Shown here: piece after piece, positions 30,801-38,970 of the stretch
How the letters are laid out: the number at the start of each line of letters is the position of its first letter
Numbering within the stretch: the first letter of the stretch is position 1
Origin: Trichomonas vaginalis G3
Taxonomy: Eukaryota > Parabasalia > Trichomonadida > Trichomonadidae
Direction of reading: 5' to 3'
Length of the DNA stretch: 64,000 nucleotides
Assembly: GCF_026262505.1 (NCBI RefSeq)
Contig: NC_067204.1
Location: 558,001-622,000, forward strand
Made by a program: the position numbers and the translations under genes
Notes under the pieces: model-generated
Databases searched by the model: none
Told to the model about the DNA's origin: nothing
Seen by the model: only the letters and a program-made list of their open reading frames with translations

Positions 30801-33481
30801 AAGAAGAAGCAATTAAATCCAACAAAGATCTAAATCAACAATCACAAAACAAGGAACCAAATCAAAAGGAAGATGAAGCATCTGATAACAAAGAAAAACA
30901 AGAAAATAAATCAGAAACAAATATTAAAGAGCCAGAAAAAGAACAAAAATCTTCTTCAGAAAAACCAACCAATGAAACAATCAAAAGTAACAAAGATCTA
31001 AATCAAATCAAGAAAGAAGAAACTGGAGCAAAACCAGAAACTCAAACAAAAGAATCTGTTAAAAGTAACAAAGATCTAAATCAGCTTAACAATAGTCAAA
31101 ATCAAAAGGAAAATAAACAAGAGAATCAAGAATCAATTAAATCCAACAAAGATCTTAATAATCAAAATGATCAACCAAAACAAAATCAAAACGACATTAA
31201 AAAAGGAAGTCCAAATAATAAAGAAAATCAAAAGGAAGAAGCAATCAAATCAAATAAAGATCTTGGAAAACAAAATCAAACAAATCAAAACAACAATGAT
31301 TCTGTGAAAAGTCAAAAAGATCTTGGAAAACAAAAAGAAGAAACACAGTCGAAACCACAAAATCAAAATGTTGAATCAGTTAAATCCAGCAAAGATCTTA
31401 CAAAACAACCACAAACAAATCAAAACGAAGCAATTAAATCAAATAAAGATCTCGGAAAACAAAATCAAACAAATCAAAGCAACACAGAATCAGCGAATTC
31501 AAACAAAGATCTTACAAAACAACCACAATCACAAACAAAAGAATCAGTTAAAGATGTAGGAAAACAAAAGGAAGAAACAACAAAAACTGATAAACCAAAT
31601 ACAAAAGAAGACAAAGTCAACAACAAAGAGAAAGAACCAGTGAAGAACAATCAAGATGAAGCAAAGAAAGCTGCAGAAGAGATGAAGAAGAAGCTGGATG
31701 ACGAAATTAAAAAGAAAACTGATGAAAAATCAAATCTCGGAAAGAATCCTGATTACGAGTATACTCTACACAGAGGAGACATAGAAAACAATAAGAACCA
31801 ATACCCCGTTCAAGAGCCATCAGAGTCAAACAACAAAAGCAGACGCCATCACCAGTCAAGTGAAGAAAGACTTGATTTGGCCGGCCAATCAACAAGTGAA
31901 AAGACTTTTTCATCAGTTACTCCACTTCGAACTCCAAAACTGAAGCATTTCGATGACAACGCAGTCTACAAAGTAAACGATTACGAAGAAGAGGAAGAAG
32001 AAAATAATCAACCATCTAATTTGAATAGTTTACAAAAACTACCAACAACCGTTGCCATCAGAAAAATCAGACCAAACAAAAACAACTCTAGAAGGAGGCG
32101 TAGAGTTCATCTGTCAGATTCAGAGAAACAGAAACTCCGAAATAATCCAAATTCAATCAAAGGAGTTCATTTGATCCACAAAACAATTAAAAAACCGTTA
32201 CAAAACAATTCAAAATTGAATGAAAAAAATTTGAATGACGAAGGTGACGATGATGAAGACACGAAAGCGTTTCCTAAACCAAACATCGACTACAAATCCA
32301 TGACTCCGCAGAGTTTGATCCTTTCTCCTCCTTTGAGTCCGAGTGCGATCAAATTTGTTGAAGAAGAGTTCTCAGAGATACCAGAAACGCCTCCCCCGTC
32401 ATTAATGAGCCCTACTAATAAGGACTTCATCATCAGCGCACGAAGGAGACTGAGAAGAAACTTATTATTGAAAATTAAAATCAAAGGAATGGAGAAATCC
32501 CTTGCGAAATACGAAGCAGACATCCAATCTCTTCATGACCAATACGCTCTCATCGCTTTCGAGCAGAAACTGGAGCGAGAAAGACTCAGAATTGACACCG
32601 CAACAATTTCTTTGACTTTGACAGCCATGGATTCGAAACCATTGACACACTCAATTGGTACAGATCCAATCAGAAACACAGACGACATAGACAAAGTCAA
32701 AGAAAGCATCAAAGCGAAGAAGGACGAAATCAACAATTTCTCTCAGTTCACAGAGAAACACGAGATGCTTAATAAAATCAGAAAAGACTCAAAGACACAG
32801 GAACTCGAGTTAAAGCGAAGACAGAACGAAGAATTGGACACAACAATCAAAGGTTTGGAAGAAGAAATTGCTAAAAGAAAAGGCGACATCTCTGATGAAG
32901 AATTCAAACGCCAGGAACTCAGAAGGACATTGGAAGAGAACTACGCGAAACAGAGAACAGAAATCATTGACTTGGACAAAAAGATAGAAGAAAGCAACCA
33001 AATCTTGAACCATTTGACAACAAAAGTCAATGATCATCGCTGGATTTTGGATTCAAAGACAAAAGAACTCGCACAGGAAAGAATAAAGTGCAAGCCTGAT
33101 GTTCCAAAACTATACAAAGAATTCGAGAACAACAAGAAACTCAAAAAACAAGAGGAAGATAAATTGAGAAAATTGCTCTCTGAAGATGAAAATTTAACGA
33201 GAACTCTCTCCGAATGGAAGCTTAGATACGGACCATCTGCAAGACAACAGCTGGAAAATGAAGTCAAGCAGCTCGAGCAGGAGCTGAAAGAAGCAAATTG
33301 TCCGCCTAACTTCAATATCGATTTGAAAGAAATCGAAAATTTGCAAATTCAGTTCCAAAGAGAAATAAGATCCCTGGATAAAGATATCGCTAGAACGAGA
33401 TATGAAATTGAAGCACTCAAGAGAGGAATGCCACAACAGTTAAGAGCACAAGTGCCTCAATACATCAGAACAAGTCAATAA
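24896..33481 (+). CDS. Giant coiled-coil protein (2,861 residues)
   Basis: A single uninterrupted frame of 8.6 kb. Residues 1-430: Ser-rich head with a coiled coil at about 35-210. About 450-800: Lys/Glu coiled coil with near-identical internal copies of an AEELKKKQEEEARKLAEEEE block. About 800-1380: less repetitive charged helices with motifs such as EKGIDDEKAKKLGDIAA. About 1380-1720: long runs of KAEEEARK/KAEEEAKR heptads. About 1720-2250: Lys/Asn/Gln/Glu-rich, with a recurrent SNKDL(N/G/T) motif about every 20-40 residues. About 2250-2515: basic, with SPPLSPS-type proline sites. 2515-2861: C-terminal coiled coil. Such proteins are usually cytoskeletal or centrosomal. The length argues that the repeats are under coding selection. 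Confidence 0.8.
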   Translation: MSGLPSLARSGSNSRNNTINKPFKRTTRFVSNDTDIIPQLESERDEYVKYANHLMRETDSILNSNEILQNELNATLSKYVELQKSIANIQEERNNTIKKKDSSYRRLRKYQESYENSLDKDYHQDLKVKIDQSRKQLDEMLEKYNSLENKYKKEQEVVQLIIDYNFTSKDLIKMNKELTEEVWRLLGLLEQNKSFLTTSHKQFLYNIRLQVQKNEQNNKNIIEDNTANNESGADPFAELDKQLAQLEPVFQDFHDVLTNPSRIQSGMTSSLLFSETSSSTFESDSLRSPSKQNQEKLITYIRAPSNTGNITPHRATSSRKYFENLSSQTNNSSVSSKAPIDLNGEELSSASIADEYSPRRKNQRSTPTTPKRPSAIIKQPLKQKPSTPRRSRSKSQKNPGELDIQMESADACPKSPYKVQLLMDVDDSRKFESSKPVQEPQNPIDKSEIARRMRAEEEAKKKLAEEKQKQDNDEEETKRKIQEAIKRAEEQEKKRKEEEQEKQRQNEKDKQEIENRLKQLQKEEQEKKEIEAKQLQKEENSRKLEEEKQKKKLEEEKAKQLAEEERKRKEEEEKQKKLAEEQEKKQKEEEEEKKKQDELQKKKLEEEKARKLAEEEEQKRIADELKKKQEEKKLAEEKERKQKELEEQKRKEEAKQLAEELKKKQEEARKLAEEEEKKRKEAEELKKKQEEEEKKRKELEEQKRKDEEEKAKQLAEELKKKQEEEARKLAEEEEKKRKEAEELKKKQEEEEKKRKELEKQKRKDEEEKAKQLAEELKKKQEEEARKLAEEEERKRKELEEKRKKGAEAAESSIAGAQRDADSARKSAEITAQAVSGFIDDEILSFDFDIGKIKNEIDAECEHEKQKAKDSGFDSESAEKAASDKRNDLIKDFIEENSQSKENNQNLQQELSVLSQIVAGEDFLEPENAKLIETTAQECRVKVEEEMKNVGVPEQEQKNAGEQAENLARYHAIKEFTEAAKSITMNKAKEKGIDDEKAKKLGDIAALDAKERAKKYNTKNNEDEMRKQVEKFFENEERKSLIEDTVEEARNNAINEAKEKGFNEEKQKEIGERVASETKQKLEEEFELEDQIAEIYSFAEDQKQKEIEKSDKNLTPAEKEKLGEIAKNKAKEEYIERLANFAKARAMKESKQKGLDEEQTKKNGEEAKERKKRDLEEKKLKRPFQAIVLKDQSERYFDRMNNTPLAKAEKVYNSQINSKPKKVCEENAKNEIKRAVLDDEKKAKEGESAAEMKIREFGEINDPQKKAEKVNKEFLRRKQIENSDPKDVEKIIKEAAEDARKDAENDAKSRGLNQNSQKIAGEIAANQMRKKLQNFADNLHKKVDSSKVANEGKACEKEAKENSAVEAKKKAEEAKEAMKQKIIQDLIKEEERKKKEAEEAAKKKAEEEKRLAEEEAKRKAEEAAKKKAEEERIRAEEEAKRKAEEEKRLAEEEARKKAEEEAKRKAEEEARKKAEEEAKRKAEEEEAKRKAEEEEAKRKALEEEEERKKKEAEEAKRLAEEEAKRKAEEEARKKAEEEARKKAEEEARKKAEEERKKALEEEEKKKKEAEEKAKQRAEEEARKKAEEEARRKALEEEGKAKQKAEEEAKKKAEEDRIKAEEDAKKKAEEEKMKKEAKQKELDEEKKKALEKERIKSEEAKQKDLDEQKRKAAVEEAKKQEEEDGKKNKEVEEADKKKSDEEAKQNEAEDGMKNSEDSKQNQKEPETVEQRDFASVIKEKLSQDKEPNNPVDESKETKDQSKESESKPGKEESKVSDSKSDEKKQETVPEEKQGKKQENNAKEDGTKQIQENETESNNKQNEIDEQQNKTESEEKKQPVIVLIPLSNKTEKEEENKPRKEDQTNQNEQKKETEQINKKSPEDSKQKEEEKPNNKEEKKSLENNKQNEEKKSSDDQKIKEPETDQKKSLEEKLNQDESKPSSENKEETKSDKDLSQLTSKQNQSETKPENQKEEAIKSNKDLNQQSQNKEPNQKEDEASDNKEKQENKSETNIKEPEKEQKSSSEKPTNETIKSNKDLNQIKKEETGAKPETQTKESVKSNKDLNQLNNSQNQKENKQENQESIKSNKDLNNQNDQPKQNQNDIKKGSPNNKENQKEEAIKSNKDLGKQNQTNQNNNDSVKSQKDLGKQKEETQSKPQNQNVESVKSSKDLTKQPQTNQNEAIKSNKDLGKQNQTNQSNTESANSNKDLTKQPQSQTKESVKDVGKQKEETTKTDKPNTKEDKVNNKEKEPVKNNQDEAKKAAEEMKKKLDDEIKKKTDEKSNLGKNPDYEYTLHRGDIENNKNQYPVQEPSESNNKSRRHHQSSEERLDLAGQSTSEKTFSSVTPLRTPKLKHFDDNAVYKVNDYEEEEEENNQPSNLNSLQKLPTTVAIRKIRPNKNNSRRRRRVHLSDSEKQKLRNNPNSIKGVHLIHKTIKKPLQNNSKLNEKNLNDEGDDDEDTKAFPKPNIDYKSMTPQSLILSPPLSPSAIKFVEEEFSEIPETPPPSLMSPTNKDFIISARRRLRRNLLLKIKIKGMEKSLAKYEADIQSLHDQYALIAFEQKLERERLRIDTATISLTLTAMDSKPLTHSIGTDPIRNTDDIDKVKESIKAKKDEINNFSQFTEKHEMLNKIRKDSKTQELELKRRQNEELDTTIKGLEEEIAKRKGDISDEEFKRQELRRTLEENYAKQRTEIIDLDKKIEESNQILNHLTTKVNDHRWILDSKTKELAQERIKCKPDVPKLYKEFENNKKLKKQEEDKLRKLLSEDENLTRTLSEWKLRYGPSARQQLENEVKQLEQELKEANCPPNFNIDLKEIENLQIQFQREIRSLDKDIARTRYEIEALKRGMPQQLRAQVPQYIRTSQ
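29040..29760 (+). repeat. Coding minisatellite, KAEEEA(R/K)K heptad repeats
   Basis: GAAGAAGCAAGAAAGAAAGC-like units of 21-27 bases recur dozens of times within the giant coiled-coil gene. All retained units are multiples of three, keeping the frame. Confidence 0.85.
30720..31560 (+). repeat. Coding repeats with a SNKDL motif
   Basis: About a dozen irregular copies of (K/E)SNKDL(N/G/T) separated by Gln/Asn-rich linkers, for example around 30740, 30815, 30990, 31070, 31140, 31250, 31390 and 31440. Possible short linear binding motifs. Confidence 0.7.
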
Positions 33482-34357
33482 TTTAATTTTTATTTAATTT
33501 CATGTTTTTTATGTTTTATATTTAATTATATTAAATCATGTAATATGTTCGGATAAAGAAAATTGTTTATAATAATTTATACAAACTGTTTTATAAAAAC
33601 AGAAATGAATTTTAATTCTTCTTTAGTTGAAAATTGTAGATTAAAAGCTTTTAGAAACAGATTTTTTTGTTCATTAGATTACAAGAAAAAGTTACTATTT
33701 AAGAAAAAATTTAAATTTTCAAGAAACAAAATCTTCATTACATTTTATTATGATACTTTATGCTGATTTCTAGCATGCATTTCACAAACGAAATGAAAAA
33801 ATCCAGGTTATTATTTTCGATCAATTTTCGAGCATTTCCTAAAACTAAGAGATGTATAAGTTATATTTGAGTATTGATAGCCGACACATACGGCTTGAAT
33901 CGAATGTGGTATTTTAATGATGATCGAAATTCAAGGAAAATTTTATCTCGATTAATCATGGATAATAAAGTAAAAAATCAATACTTCACTTACAATATAC
34001 TAAATTTGCCTTTATATCTTTCATACGCTTGGTTGAAAAATTTGATCAACATTGAAGAATTTATAAAATTTGCATTAAGGAAGTGAATGATCTTAAATGA
34101 GATAAGATACAAAATAAAATTAAATAATGATCGCTGAACTCCACTCTAAATGTTTAATTGTAAAATTCTTAAAATTCTTTATAACTTTGACAAAATATTA
34201 ATATCTGAAAGACCGAGGTTTATGTCTCTCTACTATCTCCCCGAGACAGCGGATCCATTCACAAAAATAATTTTCGAAGGAAAGCATATTAGGTCTCAAT
34301 GAAATAATTAACAATATTATACATTTATTATTTACATGAAACTAAAACAAATGAAGT
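33482..34357. other. AT-rich intergenic region, nothing supported
   Basis: Frames at 33563-33766 and 33874-34086 lack initiators, and the second lacks an ATG. I see no gene. Confidence 0.55.
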
Positions 34358-34846
34358 TTATAGGCGGAATTCGTAATCTGGATAAATTGTATCTGTTGTA
34401 ATATCTGATAAATCTGAAGCAACGGGAAGATTGCATTCATCTGATATATCTAATGAGAGCTCTTCTATTGAATTGAAAAAGTTATTCGACTTTTTGGAAT
34501 TTTCTTTTTCGCGTGCCAACTGTCGTTGAAGCAGCATCCACCTACTCTTGATATTTATATCAGTTCTACCTGGGAATTCCTTGGCAATTTGTGACCATTT
34601 CTTCCCCATCGTATTAATTAAGTTATTTAACTTTTCATCATCTTCCAAAGTCCATGGTTTGGTACATAAGTTTGGAGCAAGATAGTTTTTATATCTATCT
34701 CGGCATTGGCGCGCGTTTCGAGTGCCCATGAATTCTGCAACTTTATTCCAAGAGCTTGTTCCTAGGAATTGGACTAGGGCACGTAGTTTTACATCTTCTG
34801 CAGGTGTAAATTTCTCTTTGGGATGAGGTTTTCCAACAGCAGACAT
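34358..34846 (-). CDS. Myb-like DNA-binding protein (two repeats)
   Basis: A 162-residue protein. Repeat 1 is at about residues 12-58 (FTPAEDVKLRALVQFL ... SWNKVAEFMGTRNARQCRDRY). Repeat 2 is at about 64-110 (PWTLEDDEKLNNLINTM ... KWSQIAKEFPGRTDINIKSRW). The recognition helices RQCRDRY and NIKSRW match the second Myb gene at 20601 more than the one at 18279. The acidic C-terminal tail ends in YPDYEF. TCATTT on the minus strand lies at 34850-34855, giving a leader of only a few nucleotides. The stop overlaps TAAA. A nuclear transcription factor; targets unknown. Confidence 0.85.
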   Translation of the reverse strand: MSAVGKPHPKEKFTPAEDVKLRALVQFLGTSSWNKVAEFMGTRNARQCRDRYKNYLAPNLCTKPWTLEDDEKLNNLINTMGKKWSQIAKEFPGRTDINIKSRWMLLQRQLAREKENSKKSNNFFNSIEELSLDISDECNLPVASDLSDITTDTIYPDYEFRL

Positions 34847-34849
34847 CAG

Positions 34850-34855
34850 AAATGA
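34850..34855 (-). promoter_or_regulatory. Initiator (TCATTT) of the third Myb gene
   Basis: Minus-strand TCATTT directly before the ATG at 34846, leaving a 5' leader of under 8 nt. Confidence 0.5.
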
Positions 34856-35002
34856 AGAAAATATAAAATTGTGAATTATAAAAATTGAATGTAGTAAATG
34901 GTTATTTTTTGAAATCGAAATTCTCCAAGGTTCTAATATAAAATAATAGGAGAAATCAATAACTTAAGGCATAAATAATTTAAATTTAACGATAAGATTA
35001 AA

Positions 35003-35668
35003 TCAGTATATTTGCATCATCATACAATATTTATTTTGATTTATCATTTTCAAGTATCTGTTGCCAACTGCATAGCATTGAAAAATTGAATGGAAACCGC
35101 GCCAATCTTCTGTTTCGAAAAGTCCATGCATGAAAATTTTGACGTATTCGAAAGCAAGAGAAGGAAGGCAGCCGTGGCAACCTAAGCAGTCATGGCAGCA
35201 GTCAACAAGGCATTGCTCTGATAAGCTGTATAATGTTCCATGCTTCAAAAACCATGAACTTTCCATAGCTGCGCAAGAACCGAAAGCCCAGCAAGAACCA
35301 CAGTGCTTCTGGTCTTTAATTTCATTTACAGCTCCTTTAGTACGATAGTCAATTTCATCTGGGATATCACCAACTATTGTTTCTAATTCTTTGATAGTTT
35401 TTGATTCAAAATTCATTTGTTTTCCTCCTAAAAGTGTTTAGTATTCAGAAGGAGTAAGGTGTGCAAGGCTATTTAATGAAAGTTTGAATGATGTTTCTTT
35501 CCTGTTATGCTCCTCAACGAATCTTTTTGAATTCAAAAAGATTCCTAACCTGAAATGATATTCATCCCCTGTGAAAACGTTACCAGTTTCCCTCATCCAT
35601 GAGAGAAATGCACGTTCTTCATGGAGTTGATAAAGGTAGGAACGGGATAATGAACAAAACAAAAACAT
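35003..35668 (-). pseudogene. Truncated cathepsin L-like cysteine protease (family C1A)
   Basis: The frame starts MFLFCSLSRSYLYQLHEERAF-like and contains an I29 inhibitor prodomain (ERAFLSWMRETGNVFTGDEY, then FLNSKRFVEEHNR and SLNSLAHLTPSEY). It is interrupted by an in-frame TAA just after TPSEY. It resumes in the same frame (TLLGGKQMNFES) into the mature domain, with the active-site QKHCGSCWAFG. The sequence stays homologous to about GCHGCLPSLAFEYV, then degenerates; the catalytic His and Asn regions are absent. Intact relatives in T. vaginalis are secreted or lysosomal CP proteases of about 300 residues. This copy cannot give an active enzyme. No intact relative lies in the window. Confidence 0.85.
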
Positions 35669-36136
35669 TTTTAAATGATTTTCAAAGAGTTAAAACTTTT
35701 AAATGAATTCCACGATTGCTAATGTTATCAAATAGATAATTAATGAAGAGTTGTTGAAATTGTCACTTTTATGATCTGCAATTCAACGTCAAAATTTATA
35801 TTACAGGAATATAAACACATTGCACTATTAGCTATTCTACATAAATGAAGGTCTTACGGCATCCTCAGAGTAAAAAATGCTTCATTCATTCCAACGAAGC
35901 AAAAATATGTGCGAATTTATGATAATTTCCTAAACAAGGATGTTATCGTATAAAATCAACTTATAGAATTGAACACTTATGATCGTTTCCTAATCAACAG
36001 ACGTCTTATGGGATTTCGAGTAATTTTCTTAAAATATCAATCAATTTTGATTATATATCTAATTGCATAATGTACAGTATATGGATTTATCATTATCATC
36101 TTATGAAGGTGTTATGGAAATGTAAAAAGAAAAAAA
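35669..36136. other. Intergenic region, nothing recognised
   Basis: AT-rich, with no open frame of note. The A-rich stretch at 36123-36136, read on the minus strand, is the T-run terminator of the tRNA gene. Confidence 0.5.
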
Positions 36137-36208
36137 TGTCCCAGGCCAGAATCGAACTGGCCTCTGATCCGTGTCAAGGATCTATTCTAACCAATATACT
36201 ACTGGGAC
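36137..36208 (-). tRNA. tRNA with anticodon GAC (tRNA-Val reading GUC/GUU)
   Basis: The minus strand folds as a full cloverleaf: acceptor GTCCCAG/CTGGGAC, D arm GTAT...GGTTAGAAT with one A-A mismatch in the stem, anticodon stem GATCC/GGATC, T arm GCCAG-TTCGATT-CTGGC, and discriminator A. The seven-base anticodon loop TTGACAC places GAC at positions 34-36. That decodes valine GUC/GUU, whereas eukaryotes normally use AAC (inosine). The D arm resembles eukaryotic tRNA-Asp/Glu genes, whose loop would read TGTCAC (Asp). There is no intron. A T-rich run follows the 3' end as a Pol III terminator. Confidence 0.85.
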
Positions 36209-37300
36209 TTTCAGATTTTAATTTTAATTTATATTAAATAGAAAATTTGTCCCCTAATCCCAAAGTGTGATACAAATTGAAGTTAGAGTGGAGCTTTAAA
36301 ATGTCAGACTGGCATAATTGAAGTTCGTTTAAAAGAGAAAAGATCGATTTCTTTAAAACAATAAAGTTCAAAATATCTGACAACGTTTTAATATACTAAT
36401 ATTTGATCGGAATAATCTATTCAAGTCGCTAAGATATACATCCGATTCTTGATCAACGATTGTATTAGATAAAATTTATTCATTACTTACCTTTGAAATG
36501 AAATTGAGAGAATTTTTCCATTTCACTTTTCATCGTTTTACTGTCGGAAAAAATTCTAAATAGGATGTCAAGCAAATAAAACTAATTTGAATTATTTGTT
36601 AACAAAAATTTGATGTAAAATGCAAGGTTAATGTTAAAAGTACTGTATATACTTTATAATGTATTGTTCAATTAAGATTTCTCGTGTCAGCCAAAAGGTT
36701 ATAATTTGTAAATCTAACAAAATCAGACAAAGATATTGTTATAGACCGAAAATAGATTTTTTCGGTTTTCTCTTCAAATAATTGAAAGAATGATACTATT
36801 ATAGGTTTATTATATTATATAGCATAGAATCATGCTATAGCCGAAAATTATAAGTTTTGAGAAGATTGAATATAACACAAATAAATTTGAATGTAAGTTA
36901 AATTGCTTGTTGTTTTTAATAGCTATTCAATGAGAAATCCAATATTGCAAAATTCAAATTGAATGATTGAAAGAACAGAAAAAGTCATTCTTTTCAATTT
37001 CGAATATGTTTCATTGTATTTATAATTATATGGCAAATAAGATATTTAAACTTGATTTCTGAAGGAAAATTCACAAAATTGAATAAATTCAAATAATTTT
37101 TATTCAAAAATAAACTAGTTATTTGAGTTTAATACTAATTATCTATTCAAACTACAAAGTTTGTAATTTAAAATATTTTGTGAGATCAGATTGAATTAAT
37201 TCAAGGTTCTTTTCAATTAATATTAATGACCATATTACGCATTTTCGAACATTCTAAACCAAATATATAAAAATGGGAGACGAATGTTAAATTTGCTAGA
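36209..37300. other. AT-rich intergenic region, nothing recognised
   Basis: About 1.1 kb with no open frame over 60 codons and no clear repeat. It ends at the 121-bp tandem array. Confidence 0.6.
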
Positions 37301-37320
37301 CATGGGGGAGTTGTCTGCAA

Positions 37321-37800
37321 AGTTTTAGCTCTTATCTCTAACAAAAAATTAATTTTTAAAAAAATGACCGAATACGTTTCACAGCGAGAAAAAAATAAAA
37401 GGCAAGGTAGAATTTTCTAGACATAAAGAAGTTGTTTACCGAGTTTTAGCTCTTATCTCTAACAAAAAATTAATTTTTAAAAAAATGACCGAATACGTTT
37501 CACAGCGAGAAAAAAATAAAAGGCAAGATAGAATTTTCTAGACATAAAGAAGTTGTTTACCGAGTTTTAGCTCTTATCTCTAACAAAAAATTAATTTTTA
37601 AAAAAATGACCGAATACGTTTCACAGCGAGAAAAAAATAAAAGGCAAGATAGAATTTTCTAGACATAAAGAAGTTGTTTACCGAGTTTTAGCTCTTATCT
37701 CTAACAAAAAATTAATTTTTAAAAAAATGACCGAATACGTTTCACAGCGAGAAAAAAATAAAAGGCAAGATAGAATTTTCTAGACATAAAGAAGTTGTCT
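37321..37800 (+). repeat. Tandem array, 121-bp unit, four copies
   Basis: AGTTTTAGCTCTTATCTCTA recurs at 37321, 37442, 37563 and 37684, exactly 121 bp apart. Copies are almost identical; the last diverges at its end (after about 37790), and a diverged partial copy lies just before 37321. Each unit contains the sequence CCGAATACGTTTCACAGCGA plus 13 more bases that also forms the inverted end of the transposon at 63013, so the array multiplied a transposon terminus. Confidence 0.95.
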
Positions 37801-37910
37801 ACCAAGTGTCAGCTGTTACTTCTTCTCAATACTGATATAAAATAAAAATCTTTATTATTTATTTAACCTTTATTGTTTCATTAAACTTCATTTATTTTAT
37901 ATTATAGTTT

Positions 37911-37915
37911 TATTC
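37911..37915. repeat. Target-site duplication TATTC, left copy
   Basis: TATTC directly before the left end; the same five bases follow the right end at 61525-61529. Five to six bases is the usual duplication for Mavericks. Confidence 0.85.
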
Positions 37916-38033
37916 AGGTCAGGTATGAGGGGCTTCCAGGGGCTGCGCCCCTTCTAGCCCTAAGAATTTTGCCCAAGACCCAAGAGGAGGACCGAACCCC
38001 AGCCGACCAACCGGTGACAAAACCAAAACCGTT
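37916..38033 (+). repeat. Left terminal inverted repeat of the Maverick-like element
   Basis: About 118 bp. The first 94 bp match the right end perfectly and the rest with a few differences. It is much more GC-rich than the surroundings and contains a GGGGC-TGC-GCCCC stem-loop. Confidence 0.95.
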
Positions 38034-38170
38034 GTTATTTACATCATATTAATGGTGTCACTTTTTAAAATGTCACTTTTTATGTCGCTTTTCACAAATT
38101 ATATATGTTTTCACGTTTTGTCACTTTTCTGTCACTTTTCGGGTAAAAACATTTTTATTATTATATATAA

Positions 38171-38946
38171 ATGAATTTTACAAAACCACCATTACCGTTC
38201 TTTGGAAATAAGAGTAGATGTAAAGATATTATATTGAGAGAACTTAAGAAACTACCGAATGGTCTAACATTTGTAGATTTGTTCGGTGGAAGTTTCTATA
38301 TATCCCATTTATGTCATACAATATTTCCTGACTCAAAGATTATATGCAATGACTTCGACAACTATATGGACCGTCTCAAACATATTCCAGACACAAACAA
38401 TATATTGAAAGAGTTAAAAGAAAAGATACCTATAGGTAAGATGGAACGTATACCATTAGATAACAAAAATATTGTGAGAGAGGTTTTGAAAAAAGCAGAA
38501 TATATAGACTGGAATAGTATATCTGCTAGACTATTATATAGCGGTGCTATAAGAGTTCATGACATTGAAACACTTATGTCAAAGTTTTATATCTTAACTA
38601 TACAAATGTTTTCAAAGAGAACATAGAAAAATATATTGAGGGTATAGAGTTTGTGAGATGTCATTGGACAGAGTTGTATGAAAAATATAAAGACAAGGAA
38701 AATGTTTTCTTTATAGTGGACCCGCCGTTCTATAACACATGGGATTTTCAATACCAAGTAGACTGGACTTTGAGAGACTCTTTAGAAACTTTAGACGTTA
38801 TACATAACCATCATGCTTTTACTTTACATCCGATAAAAGTGGTTTGGAACCGTTATGAGATGGCTAGAGGACATACATACTATGAGTTTATATATGACAA
38901 GATAGAATATGAGAGAGGTCCTATAAACTGGAGAAAGTTGTCATAA
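38171..38946 (+). pseudogene. D12-class DNA adenine methyltransferase, fossil part of the Maverick-like element
   Basis: The first gene inside the left end. The N-terminus shows the substrate/SAM motif PFFGNKSRC and the SAM-binding FVDLFGGSF. Further on, the catalytic DPPF motif of Dam-like N6-adenine methyltransferases is seen (VDPPFYNT). Enzymes of this class occur in phages and large DNA viruses, and may protect viral DNA or mark it. The gene is broken. Confidence 0.8.
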
Positions 38947-38970
38947 CAAAGAAATTTTATTAGTAAGTAA

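Noticed and set aside
24896-33481. Viral A-type inclusion protein
   Set aside because: This label is often attached to long trichomonad coiled-coil proteins, but the similarity comes from charged heptads only.
33874-34086. 70-codon plus-strand frame
   Set aside because: Begins without ATG and resembles no family; probably chance.
36137-36208. tRNA-Asp
   Set aside because: The D arm resembles tRNA-Asp, but the anticodon read from the loop is GAC, not GTC, and the discriminator is A.
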